From Candidatus Poseidoniales archaeon (lineage in GTDB: Archaea; Thermoplasmatota; Poseidoniia; Poseidoniales; Poseidoniaceae), in the NCBI GenBank assembly GCA_003602535.1, contig QQSA01000093.1, positions 1-5,583 on the forward strand: a stretch of DNA of 5,583 nucleotides, written 5' to 3'. The stretch's first letter is position 1. Each line of letters starts with the position of its first letter. The translations under genes were made by a program, and so were the position numbers. Under the pieces are notes generated by a model, which had not been told where the DNA came from, did not search any database, and worked only from the letters and a program-made list of their open reading frames with translations. Below, in pieces: positions 1-5,583 of the stretch.

Positions 1-1944
1 TCTTTGGCTAAAGCAATTATTGATTCTAAAAAATCAAACGCCTATCTAAATATAGGAATTAGTGCACGAAAATGGGTTGAGAAAGAGAGAGATTGGAAGG
101 CTATTTCATATAAATTGAAATCAATTTACGATGTTGTTTCATCAAATAAATCTCTGAATACCGTAGAACTGGAAAAAAATGATCACCCTGTACATTCATC
201 TAAAACACAAGGTGAGTATAAGGTTGAAAGAATAATTAGATTAAGCGACATTCAATTGTTAACATTCCAAACCGAAAAAAGATATCATCAATTTAAGAAT
301 GAAGGTTTTACTATCAGAAAAGGCATACCTCCTTGGAATCTTAATGCTGATGAATTAGATTTTGAAGAGGACCCTTTTAATGATCGAAATTGGCGTTTCC
401 AAATCAACTCGTTAAGGCCCATAGACCCAGCCCTTATTCTAGGTGGTTTTAGCAATAATGAAAAGTTCAAATATGCTTTGAGTATAATGATTAAATGGAT
501 TGAATGTGATAATCGCTATGACAATCACTCTGGAGTGAGGTGGTCTGACATGGCTACTGGTCTTAGAGCAAGCAGATTGGCATTCATAATTCAAAATTCA
601 GAACGACACGGATACCCAGTAGAGATAATTGAAAAATTGAAAACCTCTGCTAGTAAACATTTTGAAGTGATGAAAAGAGATGGTTTTGCAAAGGATACTA
701 ATCATGGTTTATTTGTAAATCATGGGCTGATGGCGCTTTGTTGTGCATGTCCTGAACTTTCCGAACAAGATGAAGTAAGAGAGTGGTGTAACAACCGTAT
801 GCAAGAATTAATACATGGCCAATTTGATGATGAAGGGATTCATCAAGAAAATTCTCCTGAATATCATTTCTTTATTCAGAAGGTGATTAAAGGATTCATT
901 GAAACGGGATGGTATTCATTGAAAGATATTGATTCAAAAATTAAAAACATTGAATTGGCAAATCATTGGCTGATTTGGCCAAATAAATTTGTAATTCCTG
1001 CAGGAGACTCCTCAGGCAATAAGTTAGTCGAAAGTAGTAGTTTGATTAGTGACATCGATAAAATTGAAAATCAATCTAGAGATTTTAGATTTGGAGGAGA
1101 GAAATATTTGTTCAAGCATTACACCAAATCGGGATATGTTATTGTGAGATCTTCGTTTTCTATACCTGAAAAAACTGCATCGATGTTGTTTTGTTTGAGT
1201 GCTTTCAAATCAAAAACACATCGCCAAATGGACGATCTGAGCTTCCAATTGTTTGAAAATGGTGAAGAGATATTTGTCGACCCAGGAAAACATTCGTACG
1301 ACAGAGATGATCCCGGAAGGGAAATGGTGATTTCAACAATGGCCCACAATACTCTAGAAATTGATGGAATGAATTATAGCGTTCATTCTTCTGTAAAATA
1401 TGATTCTGCATTAATACAGCATTCAGAATATGAATGGGGTATTGCACTAGAATTTGGAAGATTTTGGAATCAATTTTCTACCCGTCACCATCGGATCTTG
1501 CTATATCGGCCAAAGGAGTTTCTTGTAGTGGTGGATGTTTTGAAAGCAAATGAGAAAAAGGAATTTCGGCAATGGTTCCATCTCAATGAAAATTTTAAAC
1601 TTAGGCCACAAGAAATAGAAATGACCGATTCTTGTATTTTTGAGAATGAAAATCAATTGCTGCGAGCACAATTCCTAAGTTCGGTTGGCAGTAAAGTTTC
1701 AACATACAACGGAAACACTGATCCAATGGTAGGTTGGAGAAGTAGGGGTTACAAAAACCTCATTCCGATTATTTCATTCAATCAAATGTCTGCGACTGAC
1801 GAATGTGCGCTTGCAACTGGCTTTTCATTAACCGGAGGAGATGTTAATTTAAAATTAGGATTTGACAAAGGCATTATTGAAATTAGTGGACATATAAATG
1901 GCATCAATCTAAGTTACAAGAAAACTCTAGACTTAGATAAATGA
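1..1944 (+). CDS. GT4 glycosyltransferase C-terminus fused to heparinase II/III-like polysaccharide lyase (5' partial)
   Basis: The frame is open to the left edge, so the true start is outside the window; residues here count from the TTG at base 4. Residues 1-45 (aromatic/basic ARKWVEKERDW, then IYDVV) match the usual last helices of GT4 glycosyltransferases. A polar linker (about 46-75) follows. From about 76 the protein is a heparinase II/III-like lyase. An alpha/alpha-toroid region carries WSDMATGLRASR (180-191), NHG (233-235) and HQENSPEYH (280-288). A beta-sandwich region carries THRQMDDLSF (405-414), VDPG (425-428) and AHNTLEIDG (447-455). By family analogy N233/H234, Y287 and H406 are the catalytic set, cleaving uronate-containing glycans by beta-elimination. 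Q408 replaces the usual second His of the HxH metal-site motif. No signal peptide can be judged. Composition is very AT-rich. Such proteins often sit in capsule or exopolysaccharide clusters, so a role in trimming or releasing a nascent polymer is inferred. The lyase call is firm; substrate and activity are unknown. Confidence 0.85.
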   Translation, partial: SLAKAIIDSKKSNAYLNIGISARKWVEKERDWKAISYKLKSIYDVVSSNKSLNTVELEKNDHPVHSSKTQGEYKVERIIRLSDIQLLTFQTEKRYHQFKNEGFTIRKGIPPWNLNADELDFEEDPFNDRNWRFQINSLRPIDPALILGGFSNNEKFKYALSIMIKWIECDNRYDNHSGVRWSDMATGLRASRLAFIIQNSERHGYPVEIIEKLKTSASKHFEVMKRDGFAKDTNHGLFVNHGLMALCCACPELSEQDEVREWCNNRMQELIHGQFDDEGIHQENSPEYHFFIQKVIKGFIETGWYSLKDIDSKIKNIELANHWLIWPNKFVIPAGDSSGNKLVESSSLISDIDKIENQSRDFRFGGEKYLFKHYTKSGYVIVRSSFSIPEKTASMLFCLSAFKSKTHRQMDDLSFQLFENGEEIFVDPGKHSYDRDDPGREMVISTMAHNTLEIDGMNYSVHSSVKYDSALIQHSEYEWGIALEFGRFWNQFSTRHHRILLYRPKEFLVVVDVLKANEKKEFRQWFHLNENFKLRPQEIEMTDSCIFENENQLLRAQFLSSVGSKVSTYNGNTDPMVGWRSRGYKNLIPIISFNQMSATDECALATGFSLTGGDVNLKLGFDKGIIEISGHINGINLSYKKTLDLDK

Positions 1945-2015
1945 AAACTTCGATTTATTCTAAGTATAACATTCTGGAACACTTGAACGATTTGAGTAAT
2001 TGGCGAATGAATTGA
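1941..2015 (+). other. 24-codon reading frame coupled to the lyase stop (possible gene remnant)
   Basis: An ATG overlaps the lyase TGA in an ATGA arrangement, the classic sign of translational coupling. The frame starts MKTSIYSKYNIL and stops after 24 codons, with TAG directly after the TGA. It could be the surviving 5' end of a further polysaccharide-locus gene lost by deletion, or chance. No family is recognised and no ribosome-binding site separate from the lyase coding sequence is evident. Confidence 0.2.
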
Positions 2016-2052
2016 TAGTGCACACTTCTTAGGGTGATGCTCTTCAGCCTGA

Positions 2053-2232
2053 ATGAGGAATCAACATACATCGCATTCAGCAGTATTAATCGAATCTTTA
2101 GATCGAATGAAGGACTTGATGATGCTTGGTTGGATGCGTAGAATGTTGGTTCGTGCAGGCAAAGATGCAGAAGAGCGTGGATACAAGAGAATCGATGTAG
2201 AGCAACTGATTCATCTAGACCCATTCGAATAA
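2053..2232 (+). CDS. Small hypothetical protein, 59 aa
   Basis: This short frame runs from ATG 2053 to TAA 2230-2232 and is bounded upstream by an in-frame TGA at 2050-2052. The product is charged and helical-looking. A Met/Leu/Arg-rich helix (residues 19-37) leads into GKDAEERGYKRIDVEQLI and an acidic end, LDPFE. The region around GYKRIDVEQLI loosely resembles the alpha2-loop-alpha3 part of archaeal histone folds (compare GRKTI-x3-D-I), but no alpha1 is present, so this is only a pattern likeness. A GGTGAT box lies at 2033-2038, 14 nt before the ATG, which is long for a ribosome-binding site; ATG 2107 (41 aa) is an alternative start. Its stop abuts the stop of the convergent peroxiredoxin gene with no gap. 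The opposite strand here also has a long frame, but its Cys/His/Ser-rich translation looks like a shadow. Function is unknown. Confidence 0.5.
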   Translation: MRNQHTSHSAVLIESLDRMKDLMMLGWMRRMLVRAGKDAEERGYKRIDVEQLIHLDPFE

Positions 2233-2694
2233 TCAAGACGAACAATGAGTCATTACTTCTTCGTAATTTGGCTGGATTCCTGGATTTTCTGCAACCCATG
2301 CGTATCCAATGGTACCATCCGCTTCAACTACGAATACAGACCTCTGAGCTACCGTGTATCCTCCAATTACGAAATCGTTCAAAGCGACTCCATATGCATT
2401 GACGGCTTCTCTGTGAACATCGGAAAGTAGTGGGAATGAGATTCCATTCTTTTCAGCAAAAGCGCCGTTGGAGAAAGGTGCGTCCACGGAGATTCCGAAC
2501 GCCTTGACTCCACTGTCACCTAGGCTTGTCATTCCTTCAGAAAATGTGCACATTTCTGTTGTACATACTCCGGTGAATGCTGCTGGATAGAATGCTAGAA
2601 TCACTCTTTCTCCACGCATGTCACTTAGAGTAACTTTGGATTTGTCTTGTGCTGTCAAGGTAAAGTCTGGGGCCATGTCTCCTACTGAGGGCAT
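2233..2694 (-). CDS. Peroxiredoxin, AhpE-like / thiol peroxidase (153 aa)
   Basis: Cytoplasmic thiol peroxidase that reduces H2O2 and organic hydroperoxides, using electrons usually supplied by a thioredoxin-type protein. It is a complete single-domain peroxiredoxin of normal length. The N-terminal GDMAPDFTL (5-13) is typical. The active-site signature PxxxTxxC is P37-T41-C44, making C44 the peroxidatic cysteine. C49, five residues on, is positioned like the resolving cysteine of atypical 2-Cys enzymes. R118 fits the conserved arginine of the catalytic pocket. GISVDAPFS (67-75), FPLLSD (87-92) and the late YAWV-x-ENPG stretch are closest, from memory, to the AhpE-like subgroup. An extra C151 lies three residues from the C-terminus. 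The start at 2694 is supported by GGAGG four bases upstream. It lies 47 nt downstream of katG on the same strand, so co-transcription as a peroxide-defence operon is likely. The family call is secure; subgroup and reductant are inferred. Confidence 0.95.
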   Translation of the reverse strand: MPSVGDMAPDFTLTAQDKSKVTLSDMRGERVILAFYPAAFTGVCTTEMCTFSEGMTSLGDSGVKAFGISVDAPFSNGAFAEKNGISFPLLSDVHREAVNAYGVALNDFVIGGYTVAQRSVFVVEADGTIGYAWVAENPGIQPNYEEVMTHCSS

Positions 2695-2698
2695 GGTG

Positions 2699-2703
2699 CC
2701 TCC
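2699..2703 (-). promoter_or_regulatory. Ribosome-binding site of the peroxiredoxin gene
   Basis: The minus strand reads GGAGG here, four bases before the ATG at 2694. It is complementary to the archaeal or bacterial 16S 3' end and fixes the peroxiredoxin start. Confidence 0.75.
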
Positions 2704-2741
2704 ACGAGGTCTAACTCATTACCTTTACTTCAAAACAGACT

Positions 2742-4892
2742 TCAGAATCTGTCAGCATTCATGACTTTGTTCCATGCTGCGATGAAGTCAGAAACGAACT
2801 TGTCCTTGTTATCATCTTGGGCATAGACTTCAGCGATCGCACGAAGTTGTGAATTGCTTCCGAATACTAGGTCATACCTCGTTGCTCTGCGGACTTTTTC
2901 TCCAGAGGAGCGGTCGTGAGCTTCGTAGGAGTTGCTTCCAGTTGGTGTCCACTTGACATTCATGTCCATCAGTGTGTTGAACCAACCACTATCTAGGGTG
3001 GAGCCATTAGAGAACAATCCTCTGTCATCCGAAGAGATACCAAGAGATCTCATTCCACCGACTAGAACAGTCATTTCTGGGGCGGTCAGGCCTAGAAGTT
3101 GAGCCTTGTCAAGCATCATTTCTTCTGGGCTAACTGCGTAGTTAGTCTTCAGATAGTTTCTGAATCCACAGGAAACTGGCTCAAGAACTGCGAATGAATC
3201 AGCATCGGTTTGCTCAGCACTTGCATCTCCACGGCCCGGTGTGAATGGAACTTCCTTTCCACAAGCCATCTCGATACCTACGTTTCCTGCAAGTACGATT
3301 GTGTCGGCCATGCTTGCGCCATTTGCTTCTGCAATTCCGCCTAGAACACCTAGAACCTTGGACAGTTGCTCAGGCTTGTTTGCTTCCCAATCCTTCTGAG
3401 GTGCAAGTCTGATGCGGGCACCATTTGCTCCACCGCGGAAGTCAGAGCCACGGAATGTGGACGCACTTGCCCATGCAGTTTCAACCATTTCAGGGATTGA
3501 AAGTCCGCTTCCTTTGATTGCTTCCTTCACAGCGTTGACATCGTATGAGGTACTTCCTGCTGGAACAGGGTCTTGCCAAATTAGGTCTTCAGCAGGAACA
3601 TCTGGACCCAGGTATCTTGCCTTTGGTCCCATGTCACGGTGAAGTAGTTTGAACCATGCACGAGCGAATGCGTCACCGAATGCATCAGGGTTTTCATGGA
3701 AGTGCTTGGAAATCTTTCTGTAAGCAGGGTCACGAATCATTGCCATGTCTGCTGTAGTCATCATAGTTGGAACCTTCATCGAAGAATCTTCAGCATCAGG
3801 TGCCATGTCTTCCTCATCAGGGTTTTCAGGAGTCCACTGGTTTGCTCCAGCTGGGCTCTTTACTAGTTTCCAATTGTCTTCGTACTTGAATAGAAGATCG
3901 AAGTATCCATTATCCCACTGTGTAGGATTAGCAGTCCATGCTCCTTCGATTCCTGAAGTGATAGTGTCTCTTCCTTTTCCAGAGCCGTGAGTGCTCATCC
4001 ATCCGAATCCTTGCTCTTCGATTGCAGCACCTTCTGGCTCAGAGCCAACATGTGCAGCATCGCCAGCACCGTGTGCCTTACCGAAAGTGTGACCTCCAGC
4101 AGTCAATGCAACAGTTTCTTCATCATCCATTGCCATTCTTGCGAAGGTTTCTCTGATATCTTGAGCGCTCAGTAGTGGGTCAGGATTTCCGTTTGGTCCT
4201 TCAGGATTAACATAGATCAATCCCATCTGGACAGCAGCTAGTGGGTTTTCCAGGTCTTGGCGTGTGTCTCCATATCTGTTGTCACCTAGCCATTCATCTT
4301 CTGCACCCCAGTAGATGTCCTCTTCAGGATGCCAAATGTCTGGGCGTCCTCCTCCGAATCCGAATACAGGTCCACCCATGGACTCGATAGCAATAATTCC
4401 GGTAAGCACCAGTAGGTCAGCCCAACTGATTCCATTTCCGTACTTCTGCTTGATTGGCCAAAGCAGTCTGCGAGCCTTGTCCAAGTTTCCGTTATCTGGC
4501 CAGCTGTTCAAAGGAGCAAATCTCTGTGCTCCAGTTCCTGCTCCACCACGTCCATCGCCGATTCTGTATGTACCTGCAGCGTGCCATGTCATTCTGATGA
4601 AGAATGGCCCATAGTGGCCATAATCTGCAGGCCACCAATCTTGGCTATCAGTCATCAAAGCGTGTAGATCTGCTTTGAGTTCAGCGTAATCGATAGAATT
4701 GAACGCATCTTTGTACACGAAGTTAGAACCCATTGGGTTAGATTTTGTATCGTGTTGATGCAAAATTCCTAGATTCAATTGGTTTGGCCACCAGTCTACA
4801 TTCTTCATTCCAGTATTACTTGTGCTATGTGCTCCGTGCATTACGGGGCAGCCACCTTCATTACCCATTCCTTTCATCGTACTCGCCAACAT
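2742..4892 (-). CDS. katG: Catalase-peroxidase KatG (716 aa, full length)
   Basis: Heme b enzyme of class I peroxidases that dismutates H2O2 and also acts as a peroxidase; no signal peptide, so cytoplasmic. Both tandem peroxidase-like domains are present at normal family length. Distal pocket: R100, W103 and H104 in IRMTWHAAGTYR. The Met-Tyr-Trp cross-link needed for catalase activity is complete: W103, Y227 (GLIYVNPEGP) and M253 (ARMAMDDE). Proximal side: H268 (GGHTFGKAHG), W319 (GAWTANPTQWDN) and probably D382. The mobile arginine is R419 (HRDMGPKARYLGP). D133 in NSWPDN lines the access channel, and S313 matches the serine known as S315 in M. tuberculosis. The second, heme-less domain runs from about residue 435. 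One oddity is TGI at 164-166, where AGN is common before (A/I)xESMG. The start at 4892 agrees with a TATA-like element about 29 bases upstream; M6 and M9 are alternatives. GC is well above both AT-rich flanks. It precedes the peroxiredoxin by 47 nt. Archaeal KatGs are generally thought to be of bacterial origin. Confidence 0.98.
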   Translation of the reverse strand: MLASTMKGMGNEGGCPVMHGAHSTSNTGMKNVDWWPNQLNLGILHQHDTKSNPMGSNFVYKDAFNSIDYAELKADLHALMTDSQDWWPADYGHYGPFFIRMTWHAAGTYRIGDGRGGAGTGAQRFAPLNSWPDNGNLDKARRLLWPIKQKYGNGISWADLLVLTGIIAIESMGGPVFGFGGGRPDIWHPEEDIYWGAEDEWLGDNRYGDTRQDLENPLAAVQMGLIYVNPEGPNGNPDPLLSAQDIRETFARMAMDDEETVALTAGGHTFGKAHGAGDAAHVGSEPEGAAIEEQGFGWMSTHGSGKGRDTITSGIEGAWTANPTQWDNGYFDLLFKYEDNWKLVKSPAGANQWTPENPDEEDMAPDAEDSSMKVPTMMTTADMAMIRDPAYRKISKHFHENPDAFGDAFARAWFKLLHRDMGPKARYLGPDVPAEDLIWQDPVPAGSTSYDVNAVKEAIKGSGLSIPEMVETAWASASTFRGSDFRGGANGARIRLAPQKDWEANKPEQLSKVLGVLGGIAEANGASMADTIVLAGNVGIEMACGKEVPFTPGRGDASAEQTDADSFAVLEPVSCGFRNYLKTNYAVSPEEMMLDKAQLLGLTAPEMTVLVGGMRSLGISSDDRGLFSNGSTLDSGWFNTLMDMNVKWTPTGSNSYEAHDRSSGEKVRRATRYDLVFGSNSQLRAIAEVYAQDDNKDKFVSDFIAAWNKVMNADRF

Positions 4893-4909
4893 ATTCCCTA
4901 AATGGTAGT

Positions 4910-4927
4910 CACATATGAATTATAGTG
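4910..4927. promoter_or_regulatory. Imperfect dyad in the katG/thioredoxin-like divergent promoter, possible operator
   Basis: CACATA (4910-4915) and TATAGTG (4921-4927) form an inverted repeat with one bulged base around a TGAAT spacer. It overlaps the TATA-like element, so a bound protein could control both genes. It does not match a PerR box well. This is a candidate only. Confidence 0.3.
4918..4924 (-). promoter_or_regulatory. TATA-like element of katG, possibly shared with the divergent gene
   Basis: The minus strand reads TATAATT, ending 25 bases before the katG ATG. Archaeal transcription usually starts about 26 bases from the TATA centre, which predicts a start near 4895, three bases before the ATG, giving an almost leaderless mRNA. 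Read rightward, the same AT block predicts a start near 4947, just upstream of the GGTGA site of the thioredoxin-like gene. Confidence 0.5.
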
Positions 4928-4953
4928 TTCTTGCGAATGTCAAATCTTATTCC

Positions 4954-4958
4954 GGTGA
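4954..4958 (+). promoter_or_regulatory. Ribosome-binding site of the thioredoxin-like gene
   Basis: GGTGA lies six bases before GTG 4965 and matches the archaeal anti-Shine-Dalgarno. It decides for the GTG start; no ATG lies in frame nearby. Confidence 0.75.
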
Positions 4959-4964
4959 GTAACA

Positions 4965-5294
4965 GTGTCCAAATTGAATCGAATAAATTGTTCAAATTGG
5001 AAGGATTTTTTTAACTCAAATTTAGTGTATGTTATGTTTTCAAAAAAAGATTGTGAACAGTGTGAAAAACTAGAAGCAGGGATATGCCTAATCGAAAATT
5101 CGTATTCGATACGAATGTGCAAAGTTGTATTGAGCGACTCTGGTCTTGCTGAATTGAAGATGGAACATTCATGGATATCCAACATAGATATTCTACCATT
5201 CAATACGATTTTCTCAAACGGAAAGATGCTTGATTCATGGTCAGGAAGCAGTATCGAGCGATTAAATTTGAAGTTGAAGAAATACTTGGATTGA
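4965..5294 (+). CDS. Thioredoxin-fold protein with CEQC motif (109 aa)
   Basis: Small cytoplasmic protein with thioredoxin-like layout: strand LVYVMFSKKDC (20-30), redox motif C30-E-Q-C33 at the head of a helix, later ILPF (76-79) with P78 in the cis-proline position, then TIFSNGK (81-87) and GSSIERL leading into the C-terminal helix. The length is right for a single thioredoxin domain. It lacks the WCGPC signature: D29 stands where Trp is usual and EQ replaces GP, so the redox potential and partners may differ from housekeeping thioredoxin. Extra cysteines are C9, C41 and C52. No signal peptide or membrane anchor is seen. The GTG start is chosen because of GGTGA six bases upstream. It is divergent from katG across 72 bp and could supply electrons to the peroxiredoxin (inferred). 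Its composition is very AT-rich (22% GC in bases 4981-5040), unlike katG. The fold assignment is probable; the role is not established. Confidence 0.75.
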   Translation: MSKLNRINCSNWKDFFNSNLVYVMFSKKDCEQCEKLEAGICLIENSYSIRMCKVVLSDSGLAELKMEHSWISNIDILPFNTIFSNGKMLDSWSGSSIERLNLKLKKYLD

Positions 5295-5319
5295 AGCGAA
5301 TATCAATACAATACCTACT

Positions 5320-5324
5320 GGTGG
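5320..5324 (+). promoter_or_regulatory. Ribosome-binding site of the membrane-protein gene
   Basis: GGTGG lies seven bases before ATG 5332, which supports that start. The 37-nt gap after the thioredoxin-like gene leaves little room for a separate promoter, so read-through from upstream is plausible. Confidence 0.55.
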
Positions 5325-5331
5325 TTAGGCT

Positions 5332-5583
5332 ATGCAGACAATAATCCTGTCAGCGTTAATCGCAGGATTTGTAGCGATTCTGGTTACAGTAGCCATTGAA
5401 AAATGGGGCGGCGTAATTGGAGGAGTGCTCGGAACTCTACCTACAACAATCGTTCCAGCAACGATTGGGATGTATGTCGAGGGGGGTTCAGATGATCTTG
5501 CAACAAGTATGTCTTTGATTCCATTCTGGATGCTTCTAAATGCTCTTTTTGTTGCATCATGGGTCGTATATCCTAGAATGAAA
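5332..5583 (+). CDS. Integral membrane protein, unknown function (3' partial, 84 codons seen)
   Basis: The frame starts at ATG 5332 with GGTGG upstream and is still open at the right edge. The visible part has three hydrophobic segments: about residues 3-22, 27-48 and 60-80. The first begins so close to the N-terminus that it is a membrane span or uncleaved signal anchor rather than a classic cleaved signal. Between spans 1 and 2 is EKWGG, followed by GGVLGTLPTTIVPATIG (30-46), a Gly/Pro/Thr-rich stretch likely to be a conserved re-entrant or pore-lining segment. This loosely recalls small membrane families with GG-x-LP-T motifs (DUF3147/GlpM-like), but the likeness is weak. An acidic loop (EGGSDD, 50-55) follows. 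It is co-directional with the thioredoxin-like gene, 37 nt away. I do not recognise the family and assign no function. Confidence 0.8.
   Translation, partial: MQTIILSALIAGFVAILVTVAIEKWGGVIGGVLGTLPTTIVPATIGMYVEGGSDDLATSMSLIPFWMLLNALFVASWVVYPRMK

Noticed and set aside
211..226. Separate start of the lyase at the GGTGA in the linker
   Set aside because: The GTG and TTG codons near this box are in a different frame from the lyase, so it does not split the fusion.
1955..2299. 114-codon frame on the minus strand overlapping the peroxiredoxin 3' end
   Set aside because: It overlaps the certain peroxiredoxin gene in another frame, has a Cys/His/Ser/Leu-rich shadow-like composition, and lies opposite a more protein-like plus-strand small frame.
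2245..2430. 61-codon plus-strand frame inside the peroxiredoxin gene
   Set aside because: Shadow of a well-supported gene, with no motif or start signal.
2734..2750. Partial palindrome at the katG stop (CAGA...TCTG), considered as a terminator
   Set aside because: Only four outer pairs hold before mismatches and no T-tract follows on the minus strand. The downstream peroxiredoxin gene also argues for read-through.
3412..4614. Several 60-100 codon plus-strand frames antisense to katG
   Set aside because: They mirror the codon pattern of katG, have Ser/Pro/Cys-rich translations, and have no ribosome-binding sites.
4910..4927. Match to a PerR-type peroxide operator
   Set aside because: The fit to the 15-base PerR palindrome is poor (about 9 of 14 defined positions, most of them in the TATA half), so it was kept only as an unnamed dyad.
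4940..5203. 87-codon minus-strand frame opposite the thioredoxin-like gene
   Set aside because: The plus-strand frame has a CxxC motif, a cis-proline and a strong ribosome-binding site; the antisense product has nothing recognisable.
1..5583. CRISPR arrays, tRNA or rRNA genes, insertion sequences
   Set aside because: No spaced repeats, cloverleaf-like segments, transposase motifs or terminal inverted repeats were seen on either strand.

Overview
The window looks like a piece of a compact, AT-rich archaeal genome. The guess is a marine Thermoplasmatota lineage such as Poseidoniales (Marine Group II). Three things point to archaea: ribosome-binding sites of the GGTGA/GGTGG/GGAGG type complementary to the archaeal 16S 3' end, a TATA-like element at the right distance for a nearly leaderless katG transcript, and very short intergenic gaps. 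The lineage guess rests on remembered likeness of the peroxiredoxin and KatG proteins. It is inference, not a search result.

Bases 1-1944 hold the 3' part of a very AT-rich gene (27% GC in bases 1-60) that enters from the left edge. Its first ~45 residues look like the C-terminal end of a GT4-type glycosyltransferase. The same uninterrupted frame then runs into a full heparinase II/III-like polysaccharide lyase fold. This suggests a surface- or exopolysaccharide locus and a glycosyltransferase-lyase fusion. Bases 1945-2052 hold only a 24-codon reading frame coupled by ATGA to the lyase stop. A 59-codon small gene of unknown function follows (2053-2232).

The small gene ends exactly where the convergent minus-strand pair begins: a peroxiredoxin (2233-2694) lying 47 nt downstream of a full-length two-domain catalase-peroxidase katG (2742-4892). 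These two probably form a peroxide-detoxification operon. Their composition is much richer in GC (53% in bases 3181-3240).

A 72-bp divergent promoter region (4893-4964) separates katG from a small thioredoxin-fold protein with a CEQC motif (4965-5294, GTG start, strong ribosome-binding site, AT-rich). A single TATA-like element, sitting in an imperfect dyad, could serve both directions. The thioredoxin-like protein is a plausible electron donor for the peroxiredoxin. An integral membrane protein of unknown function begins at 5332 and runs off the right edge.

Taken together, the window joins the end of a polysaccharide locus to an oxidative-stress module (KatG + Prx + Trx-like). The most unusual points are the GT4-lyase fusion, the altered metal-site motif in the lyase, the small unassigned gene, and the shared promoter.
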